Positions 47,637 to 56,012 of a stretch of DNA of 64,000 nucleotides are shown here, piece after piece (positions within the stretch are counted from its first letter, which is position 1; every line of letters starts with the position of its first letter). The stretch comes from Mycobacterium lehmannii. GTDB lineage: Bacteria; Actinomycetota; Actinomycetes; Mycobacteriales; Mycobacteriaceae. The notes beneath the pieces were generated by a model. It searched no databases and had not been told where the DNA came from. It saw only the letters and a program-made list of their open reading frames with translations. A program made the position numbers and the translations under genes. The DNA lies in assembly GCF_002245535.1 (NCBI RefSeq), contig NZ_NKCN01000001.1:248001-312000 (forward strand), read 5' to 3'.

Positions 47637-48731
47637 TCAACAGATCCGCGGCAGGGGGTCGCCGACGAGCATGTCGACGATCCGGCTGCCACCGAACGAC
47701 GTTCGTAGCGCGACGATTCCGCGGGGTTCGGGGACGATCTCGCCGACCACCGCGGCCTGCGCGCCCTGCGGGTGGCCGCGCAGCGCGGACACCGCGGCAT
47801 CGGCTTCGTCGGCGGGCACCACGGCGACGAACTTGCCCTCATTCGCCACGTAGAGCGGGTCGATGCCGAGCATGTCGCACGCCCCGAGCACCTGCGGCAG
47901 GACGGGCAGCCTCTCCTCGTCGAGGATCATCGCGAAGGGCGAGTCTTTGACGAGTTCGTTAGCCACCGTGCCCACACCCCCGCGGGTCGCATCGCGCATC
48001 CACCTTGTCGACGGCGCCGCGGTCATCAGCAGCTCGACGAGTTCGTGCACCGGCGCCGTGTCCGAGGCGATGTCGGCGTCGATGGCCAGATCGCCGCGCG
48101 CCAGCATGACGGCCATCCCGTGCTCGCCGATCGTGCCTGACAGCACGACCTTGTCGCCGGGCTTTACGCTGTCGCGGGACAGTCGCCGGCCCTCGGGAAT
48201 CAACCCCATGCCCGCGGTGCAGATGTAGACGCCGTCGGCGGCGCCCCTGCCGACGACCTTCGTGTCGCCGGTGACGATCTGCACCCCCGCGTTCAATGCG
48301 GCTTCGCCCATGTCCGCGACGATCTCGCGCAGTTCGGCGATCGGAAAGCCCTCTTCGATCACGAACGCCGCCGAAAGCCACTGTGGGCGGGCGCCGGACA
48401 CGGCCAGGTCGTTGATCGTGCCGTGCACCGCGACGTGGCCGATGGAGCCGCCAGGGAAGCGCCGCGGCGACACCACGTAGGAGTCGGTGGAGAATGCCAG
48501 TTGTTCACCCGACGGCATCCGCACCGCGGCCGCGTCACCGAGTTGTTCGAGTTCGTCGTTGCGGAAGGCCTCGAGGAACACCGCGTCGACGAGCGCTGCC
48601 GACGACTTGCCGCCCGCCCCGTGTGCGAGCGTCACCACGTCGTCGAGCAGACGGGGTCGTCGCTGGCGGAACTTGTCGATCCGTTCCAGCACCCGGTCTT
48701 CGCGTTCGGACGCGCTCGCAGCTCGTGTCAT
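47637..48731 (-). CDS. hypE: Hydrogenase maturation protein HypE
   Basis: ATP-dependent dehydratase that converts the carbamoyl thioester on its C-terminal cysteine to thiocyanate, source of the CN ligands. The 364-residue PurM-like protein has LAHGAGGKSSAALVDAVFLE near residue 35, the ATP loop VTGDTKVVGRGAADG, and the terminal tetrapeptide PRIC. Its start overlaps the SIS-protein stop by four bases. Confidence 0.95.
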   Translation of the reverse strand: MTRAASASEREDRVLERIDKFRQRRPRLLDDVVTLAHGAGGKSSAALVDAVFLEAFRNDELEQLGDAAAVRMPSGEQLAFSTDSYVVSPRRFPGGSIGHVAVHGTINDLAVSGARPQWLSAAFVIEEGFPIAELREIVADMGEAALNAGVQIVTGDTKVVGRGAADGVYICTAGMGLIPEGRRLSRDSVKPGDKVVLSGTIGEHGMAVMLARGDLAIDADIASDTAPVHELVELLMTAAPSTRWMRDATRGGVGTVANELVKDSPFAMILDEERLPVLPQVLGACDMLGIDPLYVANEGKFVAVVPADEADAAVSALRGHPQGAQAAVVGEIVPEPRGIVALRTSFGGSRIVDMLVGDPLPRIC

Positions 48732-49414
48732 GTGGAATGCGCTCCGTTCAGTGTGCGGGCCGTGGTGGTGTGCAGGTGTGTCTGGACTACCGACCAGAGT
48801 TGGTAGCCGAGCATCGCGTGGCTCTCCTGGATGCGGTGGATGCTCTGTGAGTGGATGGTGAAACAGAAGTCGAGGTCGTCGGCGGCCGCCATCCGCCCGC
48901 CGTCATGGCCGGAGAAGCCCACGGTCAGCAGACCTCGTCGCTTGGCTTCGGTGATCGCGGTCATCAGATCGTCGGAGTTGCCGGACGTGGACAGCGCGAT
49001 CGCAACGTCGCGGTCGCGGGCGTGGGCGATGATCTGGCGTTTGAAGATCAGCTCGAACCCGACATCGTTGCCGAGCGCGGTAACCACGGCGTTGTCGGCG
49101 GCGAGCGACCACGCGGCGATCGGCCTTCCGCGCGCCGGTCGGCTGAACAGCGAGGCCAATGTCGCGGCGTCGGTGGAACTTCCGCCGTTGCCGAAGGTGT
49201 ACAACCGCCCGCCGCGGCCGAACCGCTCGGCCATCTGCGTTCCGGCCGCGGTCAAACTATCGCCGTACTCATCTAGCGATTCCCGTTGAAGCCGAGCGCT
49301 TTCAGCGGCCTTACCGCGGGCCGAGGCCGCGAGATCGTCGAGCAGGCTCGTGGCGTCGGTCTCCTCGGACTCGATAAACGGGTACAGGAAACCGGTGGCA
49401 TCGGATTCGGTCAT
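48728..49414 (-). CDS. SIS-domain protein of hydrogenase cluster
   Basis: A 228-residue phosphosugar-isomerase-fold (SIS) protein resembling sedoheptulose-7-phosphate isomerase GmhA. It carries the glycine/serine loop GRLYTFGNGGSSTDAATLA near residue 70, IALSTSGNSDDLMTAITEAK near residue 140, and GFSGHDGGRM. The C-terminal helix contains HRIQESHAMLGYQLWSVVQT, similar to the GmhA helix with catalytic His. It lies between hypE and the SIS-HypC fusion with overlapping stops and starts, so a maturation role is likely. Its ligand is unknown. Confidence 0.8.
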   Translation of the reverse strand: MTESDATGFLYPFIESEETDATSLLDDLAASARGKAAESARLQRESLDEYGDSLTAAGTQMAERFGRGGRLYTFGNGGSSTDAATLASLFSRPARGRPIAAWSLAADNAVVTALGNDVGFELIFKRQIIAHARDRDVAIALSTSGNSDDLMTAITEAKRRGLLTVGFSGHDGGRMAAADDLDFCFTIHSQSIHRIQESHAMLGYQLWSVVQTHLHTTTARTLNGAHST

Positions 49415-50136
49415 CGGCGCACCTCCTCGGGCTCGACGCGCGAGATCGCCGCGCCGGCGTGAAGCAGGACGAGGTCGTCGACGGCGACGTCACCGATCAG
49501 CGTGACGTCGACCCACTCCTCGCCGTCGGCGGTGCGTACCAGCGCCGAACTCGTCGCGTCGACCGGTTCGGCGAGCACCTCGCCGAGCCGCCCCTCGTCG
49601 CTGCACGTCACGCAGACGGCAGCGGGCTGCGCCGGTCCGAGCAGACCCTGATGCTCGAAGCAGACGTGGGTGAGCTCCCACAGCAGGTGATACAGCAGCA
49701 CGAACGCTCCGGTGGCGGGCACCATCGGGTCGTCGGTGTCGATCCAGAGGATGTGGTTCGCCGCTCCCGCAGGCGGACGCGGTCCGGAGCCGATCCACAG
49801 CGTCAGGACGCCCCACGCGCGGGCGCGCTGCATGGCGTCGACGACAGACGGTTCGTCCGCCGATGCCACCGCGACCAGCAGATCACCGGGCCGGCTGGCC
49901 ACCCGCGTCTGCGCGACCGGATCCGGTTCGACCAGGGCGACCGACGGAAGCGCCCGCTTGCCCATGATCACCGGGTGCACGAACTCGACCGCGATGTGGT
50001 GGGCGTGCGGTTCCCATTGCGGTGAGATCACCCACAGGGTCGCGCCGTCGTTGAACCGGCGGGCCAGATCCAGCGCGGCGGCGGCCAGGTCGGCGGATAA
50101 CTCGTCGCCGACATACGGTCGCTCAGCGATCGTCAT
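49411..50136 (-). CDS. SIS-like/HypC-like fusion protein
   Basis: A 241-residue protein with two parts. Residues about 5-165 resemble a SIS domain (GDLLVAVASADEPSVVDAMQ, ARAWGVLTLWIGSG). Residues about 173-241 resemble a HypC/HupF OB fold (AAVCVTCSDEGRLGEVLAEP, EWVDVTLIGDVAVDDLVLLH). The conserved Cys is not N-terminal as in HypC but near residue 174. ATG at 50136 overlaps the previous stop. Probably a hydrogenase-specific chaperone; function unproven. Confidence 0.7.
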   Translation of the reverse strand: MTIAERPYVGDELSADLAAAALDLARRFNDGATLWVISPQWEPHAHHIAVEFVHPVIMGKRALPSVALVEPDPVAQTRVASRPGDLLVAVASADEPSVVDAMQRARAWGVLTLWIGSGPRPPAGAANHILWIDTDDPMVPATGAFVLLYHLLWELTHVCFEHQGLLGPAQPAAVCVTCSDEGRLGEVLAEPVDATSSALVRTADGEEWVDVTLIGDVAVDDLVLLHAGAAISRVEPEEVRR

Positions 50137-50852
50137 CGCGATACTCCCTGTCCGAGAATAGAGTTCACAAGATCGAGCGTTGTCTGCGTGGCCCCTTCGA
50201 GGTCGGCGGCCTCCTCGTCGGTCAGCGTCCCGCAGATCCAGTCCCAGTGGGCGGAGACGATCGTCCCAGGTTTCGGAGGGGGCGCCAGTGACAGCCCTCC
50301 CCGCTTCCATGTGATTCGCTCGGCGCGCCGATCGCCCAGTACCAGGCGACCGTCTCCGTATTTCAGCGGCCGCGACGTGATCTCCGCCTGGTCGCCGGTG
50401 ACGGACGTGACGGTGCCCCACCGGATGCGGCAAGCCTGCATGACGCCCATCGCGGTGTCGGCGTCGCGTCCCAGGAACTTCACCCAGGGGTAAACGACCA
50501 AGACGTGAAAGCTGTGGTGTGCCAGGGCATCAGAGGTGGAGGAAACAGCGTCGAGCAGTCCGGTGACTTGGCCGGTGAACGAGGCACGTAGCCGGGCGAG
50601 CAGGTGCTCGGGATCCACCTTGCTCAGCGCGCGACCACCGATCCAGTAAGCGCGAACGACCTCTTCGTCGAGTGCGTCAGAGGCGCCGAGCGCCTCGGCG
50701 ATGGCGGACAGATACGGCCAGGCTCCATCGAATTCGCGTGCATGCGAGGCGAGCCCGGAAGTGGCGTTGACCTCGGCGGGTCCACAGTAGCCGAGCTCGT
50801 TCGGCGGGTACGCGTAGCGGCCGAACTCCGTACGACCGTCCTTGCCGTTCAT
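50133..50852 (-). CDS. Hydrogenase-cluster protein (DUF6390-like)
   Basis: A 239-residue soluble protein that I associate, tentatively, with DUF6390 of actinobacterial hydrogenase clusters. Landmarks are RYAYPPNELGYCGPAEV at the N-terminus, HHSFHVLVVYPWVKFLGRD in the middle and SAHWDWICGTLTDEEAADLE near the C-terminus. ATG at 50852 sits in the hypF stop codon (ATGA). Conserved Trp, Cys and His residues suggest an enzyme or metal-handling protein, but none is assigned. Confidence 0.7.
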   Translation of the reverse strand: MNGKDGRTEFGRYAYPPNELGYCGPAEVNATSGLASHAREFDGAWPYLSAIAEALGASDALDEEVVRAYWIGGRALSKVDPEHLLARLRASFTGQVTGLLDAVSSTSDALAHHSFHVLVVYPWVKFLGRDADTAMGVMQACRIRWGTVTSVTGDQAEITSRPLKYGDGRLVLGDRRAERITWKRGGLSLAPPPKPGTIVSAHWDWICGTLTDEEAADLEGATQTTLDLVNSILGQGVSR

Positions 50853-53155
50853 GATGCGTTCCCCACCAGGAGCTGGCCGAGCGCGATACCGCCGTCGTTG
50901 GGCGGCACTATGCGATGGGTCATCGCGTCGATGCCCCTGTCGTGTAGCCCGTTCAGCGTCAACTCGAGGAGCAGCGCGTTCTGGAAGACCCCCCCGGAAA
51001 GGGCCACGGGACGCGACGAGTCGGCGTGTGTGCAAGCGAGGTCGACGACCAGGTCGGCGACCGCGCGATGGAACCGGGCGCCGATGCCGGACGGGGATAT
51101 GCCCGCACGGAGGTCAGCGACGATAGCGTCAAGTACGGGCGCGGGATCGATCACCGCCGCGGAGTCGGATGTGTCGACGCTGAATGCGTAAGGCTCTGTG
51201 CCGCAATCGACGCCGCGGGACATGCCCTCCAGCTCGATCGCGGCCTGCGCTTCATAGTCCACCATGTGCCGCACGCCGACGAGCGAGGACACCGCGTCGA
51301 ACAGCCGGCCCATGCTGGAGGTCGGTACGCACCCGAGACCGGTCTCGAGTTGCCGGGCAAGCGCTTGACGCTCGTCGGGTGGACAGGCCGAGACCGGGGG
51401 CAGTTCGGGATCCCACGCGATCCCCGCCGACCGCAGGTGTGCCAGGGCCATCCGATACGGGCGCAGGACGCTGACGTCACCACCGGCGAGGGGCACGTAC
51501 TTCAGGTGCGCGAGCCGTTGGTAGCCCTTGTAGTTGGCCAGCAGCACCTCGCCGCCCCACACCGCACGGTCGGGCCCGTAACCCGTTCCGTCGAAGGCGA
51601 ACCCGAGCACCTGTGTGGACCCGTCGAGGCCGTGTTCGGCCATCACCGCGGCGATGTGTGCGTGATGATGCTGAACTAGTTTGACCGGCCGGTCGGCGGC
51701 GTTGCGCCGGGCCCACTCGGTCGACCGGTACAGCGGATGCGCGTCGGCGACCAACACCTGCGGCGCGACGGACGTCAATTCCCGCAGGTGGCGTTGGGCG
51801 GAATCGAACGCCGACAGCGTCGCCAGGTCGTCCATGTCGCCGATGTGCTGGCTCAGCCATGCGTATCGGCCGTCCGCGACCGCCATGGTGTTCTTCAGGT
51901 CGGCGCCGACCGCCAGCGAGGGCGGTACCGGCATCGGCAACGCCACGGGCAGCGGCGCATAGCCGCGCGATCGCCGGATCGGCAATTCCACCGGCTCGTA
52001 TCCGCCGTCGAGAGTGATCACCCGCATCACGGAGTCGTCGCAGGGCACCAGGATTTCGCGGTCGTTCATCAGCCAACCGTCGACGATGCGCGAAAGCCGT
52101 TCCAGCGCGGTCGCATCGACGAAGCAGATCGGCTCGCCGGCGAGGTTGGCCGAGGTCATCACCAACACGGTCGGTCCGGGTGCGTCGCCGGGCAGCCCGA
52201 ACAGCAGAGCGTGCAACGGGGTGTAGGCCAGCAGGATGCCCAGGTCGGGGTTGTGCGGTGCGACGGCGTCGGCGACGGGGGCGCCGTCGCGCCGCGGCAT
52301 CAACACGATGGGGCGTTGCGGTCCGGCCAGCAACCGCGCTGACGGCGCATCGATCTCGACCAGGCCGCGAGCGGTCGCGAGGTCGGGTGCCATCACCGCG
52401 AATGGTTTCTCGCCGCGGCGCTTCCTGGCACGCAACTCGGCGACCGCGCGTTCGTCGGCGGCGTCGCAGGCCAGGTGGTAGCCGCCGATGCCCTTGACCG
52501 CCAGGATGCCTCCGTCGGTCAGTAACCGGCGCGCGCGCCGCAGCGCGGATTCGCCCGTCATGGTGGCTCCCGCGAGGTCGCGGTAGGTCAACGTTGGGCC
52601 GCAGGCGGGGCAGCAGACGGGCTGGGCGTGGAACCTGCGGTCGGCGGGATCGTGGTATTCGCGCGCGCAGGCCTCGCACATGTCGAAGCCCGCCATGGTC
52701 GTGGCGTGCCGGTCGTAGGGCAGCGAGGCGATGATGGTGAAGCGCGGTCCGCAGTTGGTGCAGTTGATGAACGCATGACGGAAACGTCGGTTGCGCGGGT
52801 CGCGTTGTTCGGCGGCGCAATCGGAGCACATGGCGACGTCGGGTGAGGTGAGCGTGCGGCCACCGTCGGTCCGCGAGGTGTCGGCGATGACGAAACCCGT
52901 CCCGCCCGCGACCGGAAGCGCTTCGGTGTCAAGGCCTTCGATCACCGCCAGCGGCGGCGGGTGGTCGCGCAACCGGATCAGAAACGTCTCGACGTCGGCG
53001 GTCTCGCCCTCGACGACGACGAGCGCGCCCGCGCTGTCGTTGCGGACGCTTCCGGTCAGCCCCAGCGCGGCCGCTGTCGTATACACGAAGGGGCGGAAGC
53101 CGACGCCCTGGACCACTCCCCGGACCCGGACACGCAGCCGGCACCGCGTGGTCAC
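50849..53155 (-). CDS. hypF: Carbamoyltransferase HypF
   Basis: Turns carbamoyl phosphate into carbamoyl adenylate and loads it on HypE, first step of CN ligand synthesis. The 768-residue protein has an acylphosphatase domain (VRGVVQGVGFRPFVY), two zinc-finger CxxC-x18-CxxC units (CSDCAAEQRD..CTNCGPRF and CEACAREY..CCPACGPTL) and a YrdC-like domain (KGIGGYHLACDAADE). A Kae1-like carbamoyltransferase domain (VQHHHAHIAAVMAEHGL, FDGTGYGPD, SGGVFQNALL) completes it. The GTG start overlaps the upstream hypC stop. Confidence 0.95.
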   Translation of the reverse strand: MTTRCRLRVRVRGVVQGVGFRPFVYTTAAALGLTGSVRNDSAGALVVVEGETADVETFLIRLRDHPPPLAVIEGLDTEALPVAGGTGFVIADTSRTDGGRTLTSPDVAMCSDCAAEQRDPRNRRFRHAFINCTNCGPRFTIIASLPYDRHATTMAGFDMCEACAREYHDPADRRFHAQPVCCPACGPTLTYRDLAGATMTGESALRRARRLLTDGGILAVKGIGGYHLACDAADERAVAELRARKRRGEKPFAVMAPDLATARGLVEIDAPSARLLAGPQRPIVLMPRRDGAPVADAVAPHNPDLGILLAYTPLHALLFGLPGDAPGPTVLVMTSANLAGEPICFVDATALERLSRIVDGWLMNDREILVPCDDSVMRVITLDGGYEPVELPIRRSRGYAPLPVALPMPVPPSLAVGADLKNTMAVADGRYAWLSQHIGDMDDLATLSAFDSAQRHLRELTSVAPQVLVADAHPLYRSTEWARRNAADRPVKLVQHHHAHIAAVMAEHGLDGSTQVLGFAFDGTGYGPDRAVWGGEVLLANYKGYQRLAHLKYVPLAGGDVSVLRPYRMALAHLRSAGIAWDPELPPVSACPPDERQALARQLETGLGCVPTSSMGRLFDAVSSLVGVRHMVDYEAQAAIELEGMSRGVDCGTEPYAFSVDTSDSAAVIDPAPVLDAIVADLRAGISPSGIGARFHRAVADLVVDLACTHADSSRPVALSGGVFQNALLLELTLNGLHDRGIDAMTHRIVPPNDGGIALGQLLVGNAS

Positions 53156-53415
53156 GGTGAATCCTCAAGGCCCGGAACCGGTTCGCCCCTGCCCAACAAT
53201 TGCAGACCCGCGAGTGCGGCGTCGGCCCCTGCCTTGTCGGTCTTCTCCACCGCGAAGCCCATGTGGATGATGACCCAGTCGCCCGGTGCGAACGTCTCCT
53301 CGGGCAGCATGCCGACGTTGACCTTGCGGTGCTCACCCGCGACGTCGACGAGGGCCAGCTGATCGCCGTAGCCCTCCAGCATCGTCACGACCTGCCCCGG
53401 TATCCCCAGACACAT
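53152..53415 (-). CDS. Hydrogenase chaperone HypC, copy 2
   Basis: An 87-residue HypC paralogue: MCLGIPGQVVTMLEGYGD with Cys2, then APGDWVIIHMGFAVEKTDKA. It differs from the copy near hypD over most of its length apart from the N-terminus and the GDWV motif. Encoded directly between the maturation protease and hypF with overlapping ends. One copy may serve HypD, the other the large-subunit precursor, by analogy with HypC/HybG and HypC/HupF pairs. Confidence 0.9.
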   Translation of the reverse strand: MCLGIPGQVVTMLEGYGDQLALVDVAGEHRKVNVGMLPEETFAPGDWVIIHMGFAVEKTDKAGADAALAGLQLLGRGEPVPGLEDSP

Positions 53416-53418
53416 CGG

Positions 53419-53904
53419 TCAGCCCTCCGCCACCGAGACGTGGGCCGATAGTCCGGCGACCACCTCGCCGATCACCCGCACCGCCTCTGGTACGGCCGCC
53501 GCGACGGCATCCGACAGACCGATACCCTCGTCGACGCGGTCGACCTCGCAGCCGATCACCACGGTGAAGGGCGGGGTGCCGCCGAGCGCATTGAGGCTGT
53601 CGAACACCGCCGCGGGATCCATCGCGTGCGCGTCCAGACCCGTTGCGGCCCGGGCGTCGGTGAGGTCGGCCTCGAATACGTGGAGCGTGCCGGGCGCGCC
53701 GCGACTCGGGATGGCGTCGACGAGGACCAGGGCGTCGCAGCCGTCGAGCAGGTCGTAGGCGAGGTGCATGCCGCCGATCCCGTAATCCCTGACCGCAACG
53801 TGTGGTCCGGCGAGGTCGGGCGGCACGCGGCGCATCACCTCGGGGCCGAAGCCGTCGTCCCCGAGGAAGATGTTGCCGAGTCCGGCTACCAGAATTCGAG
53901 AGAT
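53419..53904 (-). CDS. Hydrogenase maturation protease (HycI/HupD family), probable ATC start
   Basis: Nickel-dependent endopeptidase that trims the C-terminus of the large subunit after metal insertion. The family N-terminus RILVAGLGNIFLGDDGFGPE is encoded, but no ATG, GTG or TTG lies between it and an upstream in-frame stop. ATC at 53902-53904, five bases after GAGGTG (53910-53915), gives MSRILVAGLG and 161 residues. The first canonical start (53838) would remove the metal-binding DD pair at residues 16-17. Later ligands likely lie in VLVDAIPSRG and LDAHAMDP. Confidence 0.8.
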   Translation of the reverse strand: MSRILVAGLGNIFLGDDGFGPEVMRRVPPDLAGPHVAVRDYGIGGMHLAYDLLDGCDALVLVDAIPSRGAPGTLHVFEADLTDARAATGLDAHAMDPAAVFDSLNALGGTPPFTVVIGCEVDRVDEGIGLSDAVAAAVPEAVRVIGEVVAGLSAHVSVAEG

Positions 53905-53909
53905 CGGGA

Positions 53910-53915
53910 CACCTC
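53910..53915 (-). promoter_or_regulatory. Shine-Dalgarno site that selects an ATC start
   Basis: GAGGTG on the minus strand, five bases before ATC at 53904, the only well-placed ribosome site for the full-length maturation protease. Confidence 0.6.
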
Positions 53916-53923
53916 GTCCGGCT

Positions 53924-54043
53924 TCACATCCGGCGCATCTTCATGTAGCGCCGCGCATCCGGTACGGAGCGGATGCCGATCAACGCCGCCGCCACGGCCA
54001 CGACCGCCACGGCTCCGACCGCGATCCAGCCAATCACTTCCAT
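53924..54043 (-). CDS. 39-residue single-span membrane protein (DUF6893-like)
   Basis: Very small protein with one hydrophobic helix (about residues 3-24, MEVIGWIAVGAVAVVAVAAA) and a basic tail containing RSVPDARRYMKMRRM. ATG at 54043 follows GGGAG at a good distance. It overlaps the end of the preceding 445-residue gene by ten bases. It resembles small DUF6893 proteins found at this place in actinobacterial hydrogenase clusters. It may anchor the soluble hydrogenase to the membrane or dock a maturation factor; that role is speculative. Confidence 0.75.
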   Translation of the reverse strand: MEVIGWIAVGAVAVVAVAAALIGIRSVPDARRYMKMRRM

Positions 54044-55371
54044 TGCGGACTCCCTTCAACCAGAGGTTCGACCTCGTCAGGTGCGAAGTACAGGTAGCGG
54101 CCGTACCAGTCGTGCAGTTCGGCACCGGGATCGTCCTCGATGACGACGCCGATATGGTGCTCGCCGTCGACGTCCTCATGCACCGAGGTGACGCGCGCGA
54201 TCTTGTCGGCGTAGAACACGTCCTGCGCGTCGGCCCGCCGGGAGGGGTGCAACCGCACACGGCTGCCGCGGGCGATGCGAGTGTCGTTGACCAGCACCGC
54301 GTCCGAGTCCGGCTGCACCGCCGTATCGGCCATGGGATCCCACCACTCGACGCCGGCCGGGATCTGCGGGATCAGGTCCGGCTCCCCGCCCGGCACATGC
54401 GGGTTCCGCAGCACGCCGTGCAGATCGAGCATCGCCTCGGGCGACATCGAGTCGCAGCGGTCGATGATCGCCGCGGCGCGTTGATCGGTGGCCCGGGCCT
54501 GCGCCTTCTCGTCGTCGGTCATGGTCATGATGCGCAGCGTCAGGATCTCGTCGATCTCGGTCGAGTCGTAGAGCGCACCCTTGCTCTGCTCGGCGATCTC
54601 GGGGTGGTCGTAGAGGATGATCGGCGACGCGAGCACGAGATCCCGATGTGGCGCCGGTCCGGCGAGCACCGGAAAGCAGCGGTACTGGCGACACCGCGCC
54701 ACGGCGTCGGCGGCCCACTCCGGCGGTTCGAGCAGGGAGATGAACTCACCGTCGGCCACCTCCAGCAAGAGGTGGGTCCCGATCAGTGACACGGCGATCG
54801 CCTCGTCCTTGTCGCCGGCCGGTGCAGCGGTGTTGCACACATCGAACGTGAGCCGCAGCAAGTCGCCGTTTTGCTCGGCGGAGACGTCGAGTCGGCCGCT
54901 CAGCTCGCGGCGCGTCCGCACCAGCCTGCCGCCCGCGACGGGCTCGATCTCTCTCGCCGACGGAACCGAGATGTCCAATGTCCGAGGCAGGCTCATGACC
55001 GGGAACGGGTCGATCGGGATCTCGCACTCGACGGCCTCGTCCCAGCTGACCCATGCATCGGCCCCCGAACGCAGCTCACCGACCGGTTCGAACCGTCCAC
55101 CCCCGGCGTCGCGTTCGACGCTGCGGCGCTGCAATTGCAAGAAGCGGATCACACCGGTAACCATCGGGATGCCGTGCGGGTCCACCAGCACCTGGGTGCA
55201 CAGCGAGGCGTCTTCTCCGATGGCGGCCTCCGCGGCGCCGTTCGGTCCCAGAACGCCGAACTGCCAACGGGACTGGTTCTTGCTCGAGCTCGCTCGGTAG
55301 GGATACAGCAGGTACCCCTCGTAGAGCACCGCGTCCGCGACGGCCCGGGCGTGATCCCAGTCTGCGGTCAT
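54034..55371 (-). CDS. Large hypothetical protein of hydrogenase cluster
   Basis: A 445-residue soluble protein without a recognised family. The N-terminal half is strand-rich (ADAVLYEGYLLYPYRASSSK, then a long region containing DPFPVMSLPRTLDI). The middle has LASPIILYDHPEIAEQSKGA and TEIDEILTLRIMTMTDDEKA. The C-terminal domain reads like a small beta barrel (GSRVRLHPSRRADAQDVFYA, HIGVVIEDDPGAELHDWYGR, YLYFAPDEVEPL). ATG at 55371 overlaps the DUF6084 stop. Operon position implies a role specific to the group 1h hydrogenase. Confidence 0.7.
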   Translation of the reverse strand: MTADWDHARAVADAVLYEGYLLYPYRASSSKNQSRWQFGVLGPNGAAEAAIGEDASLCTQVLVDPHGIPMVTGVIRFLQLQRRSVERDAGGGRFEPVGELRSGADAWVSWDEAVECEIPIDPFPVMSLPRTLDISVPSAREIEPVAGGRLVRTRRELSGRLDVSAEQNGDLLRLTFDVCNTAAPAGDKDEAIAVSLIGTHLLLEVADGEFISLLEPPEWAADAVARCRQYRCFPVLAGPAPHRDLVLASPIILYDHPEIAEQSKGALYDSTEIDEILTLRIMTMTDDEKAQARATDQRAAAIIDRCDSMSPEAMLDLHGVLRNPHVPGGEPDLIPQIPAGVEWWDPMADTAVQPDSDAVLVNDTRIARGSRVRLHPSRRADAQDVFYADKIARVTSVHEDVDGEHHIGVVIEDDPGAELHDWYGRYLYFAPDEVEPLVEGSPQWK

Positions 55372-56012
55372 CGAATCTCCTCTGCGGTGTGAGCGGCCAG
55401 TAGCGAGACGATCGCGTCGTCGTAGTTCAGGAGGCCGCGGGCTGATTTGAACTCGGACAGCGCGTCGATGGTGTCGTGACTCAGCCGCAACCAACCGGTG
55501 TTGGGAAAGTGCAGGCGCATCAGGTCGTGCCACGTCGACACGGGCAGGTCGTAGTGGTCCTCGCGATCCCAGGGGACCTGCTGAACGCTGAAGTTCTTTT
55601 CACCGCGGGAAAAAACCGTTCCACTGAACAGGAATTGCAGCGGAACCCCACCCTCGCCCAGCGCATGGAAGTATTTGGCCGCAGTCACCTCGAGGTCGTA
55701 TGTGCACTCGAGCGGCAGGTCGACCTGCGTGGTCCCGGTGAAGCCCGGAACCATGGTGCTGGCATGCTGCCAAAGGAAGTTGTGTTGTGTGGTGTCCCAG
55801 CGCTCACGGGGTCCGAACAGGTCGAGCAGTCCGAACGCCTCGTCATCGGAGTACCGGCGGCGCAACGGTTCGATGCGGACCTGGCACCGCAGCGCGATGG
55901 CATGCACGGGGTCGTCACCGTCGGAAGCGATACCGATCCGGGCCGTGAGCACCGGTGCCACCGCGTACGGTTCGGCGCGGATGTCGAGCACCGCGAAGGT
56001 CAGCTCTGGCAC
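55368..56012 (-). CDS. DUF6084 family protein of hydrogenase cluster
   Basis: A 214-residue protein, LTFAVLDIRAEPYAVAPVLT at the start, VRIEPLRRRYSDDEAFGLLD and PLQFLFSGTVFSRGEKNFSV further on. Mostly predicted beta structure with no signal peptide. I recognise it as the DUF6084 type found in actinobacterial hydrogenase operons; function unknown. Overlaps both neighbours (13 bases with the DUF5947 gene, four with the 445-residue gene), indicating tight co-translation. Confidence 0.75.
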   Translation of the reverse strand: MPELTFAVLDIRAEPYAVAPVLTARIGIASDGDDPVHAIALRCQVRIEPLRRRYSDDEAFGLLDLFGPRERWDTTQHNFLWQHASTMVPGFTGTTQVDLPLECTYDLEVTAAKYFHALGEGGVPLQFLFSGTVFSRGEKNFSVQQVPWDREDHYDLPVSTWHDLMRLHFPNTGWLRLSHDTIDALSEFKSARGLLNYDDAIVSLLAAHTAEEIR

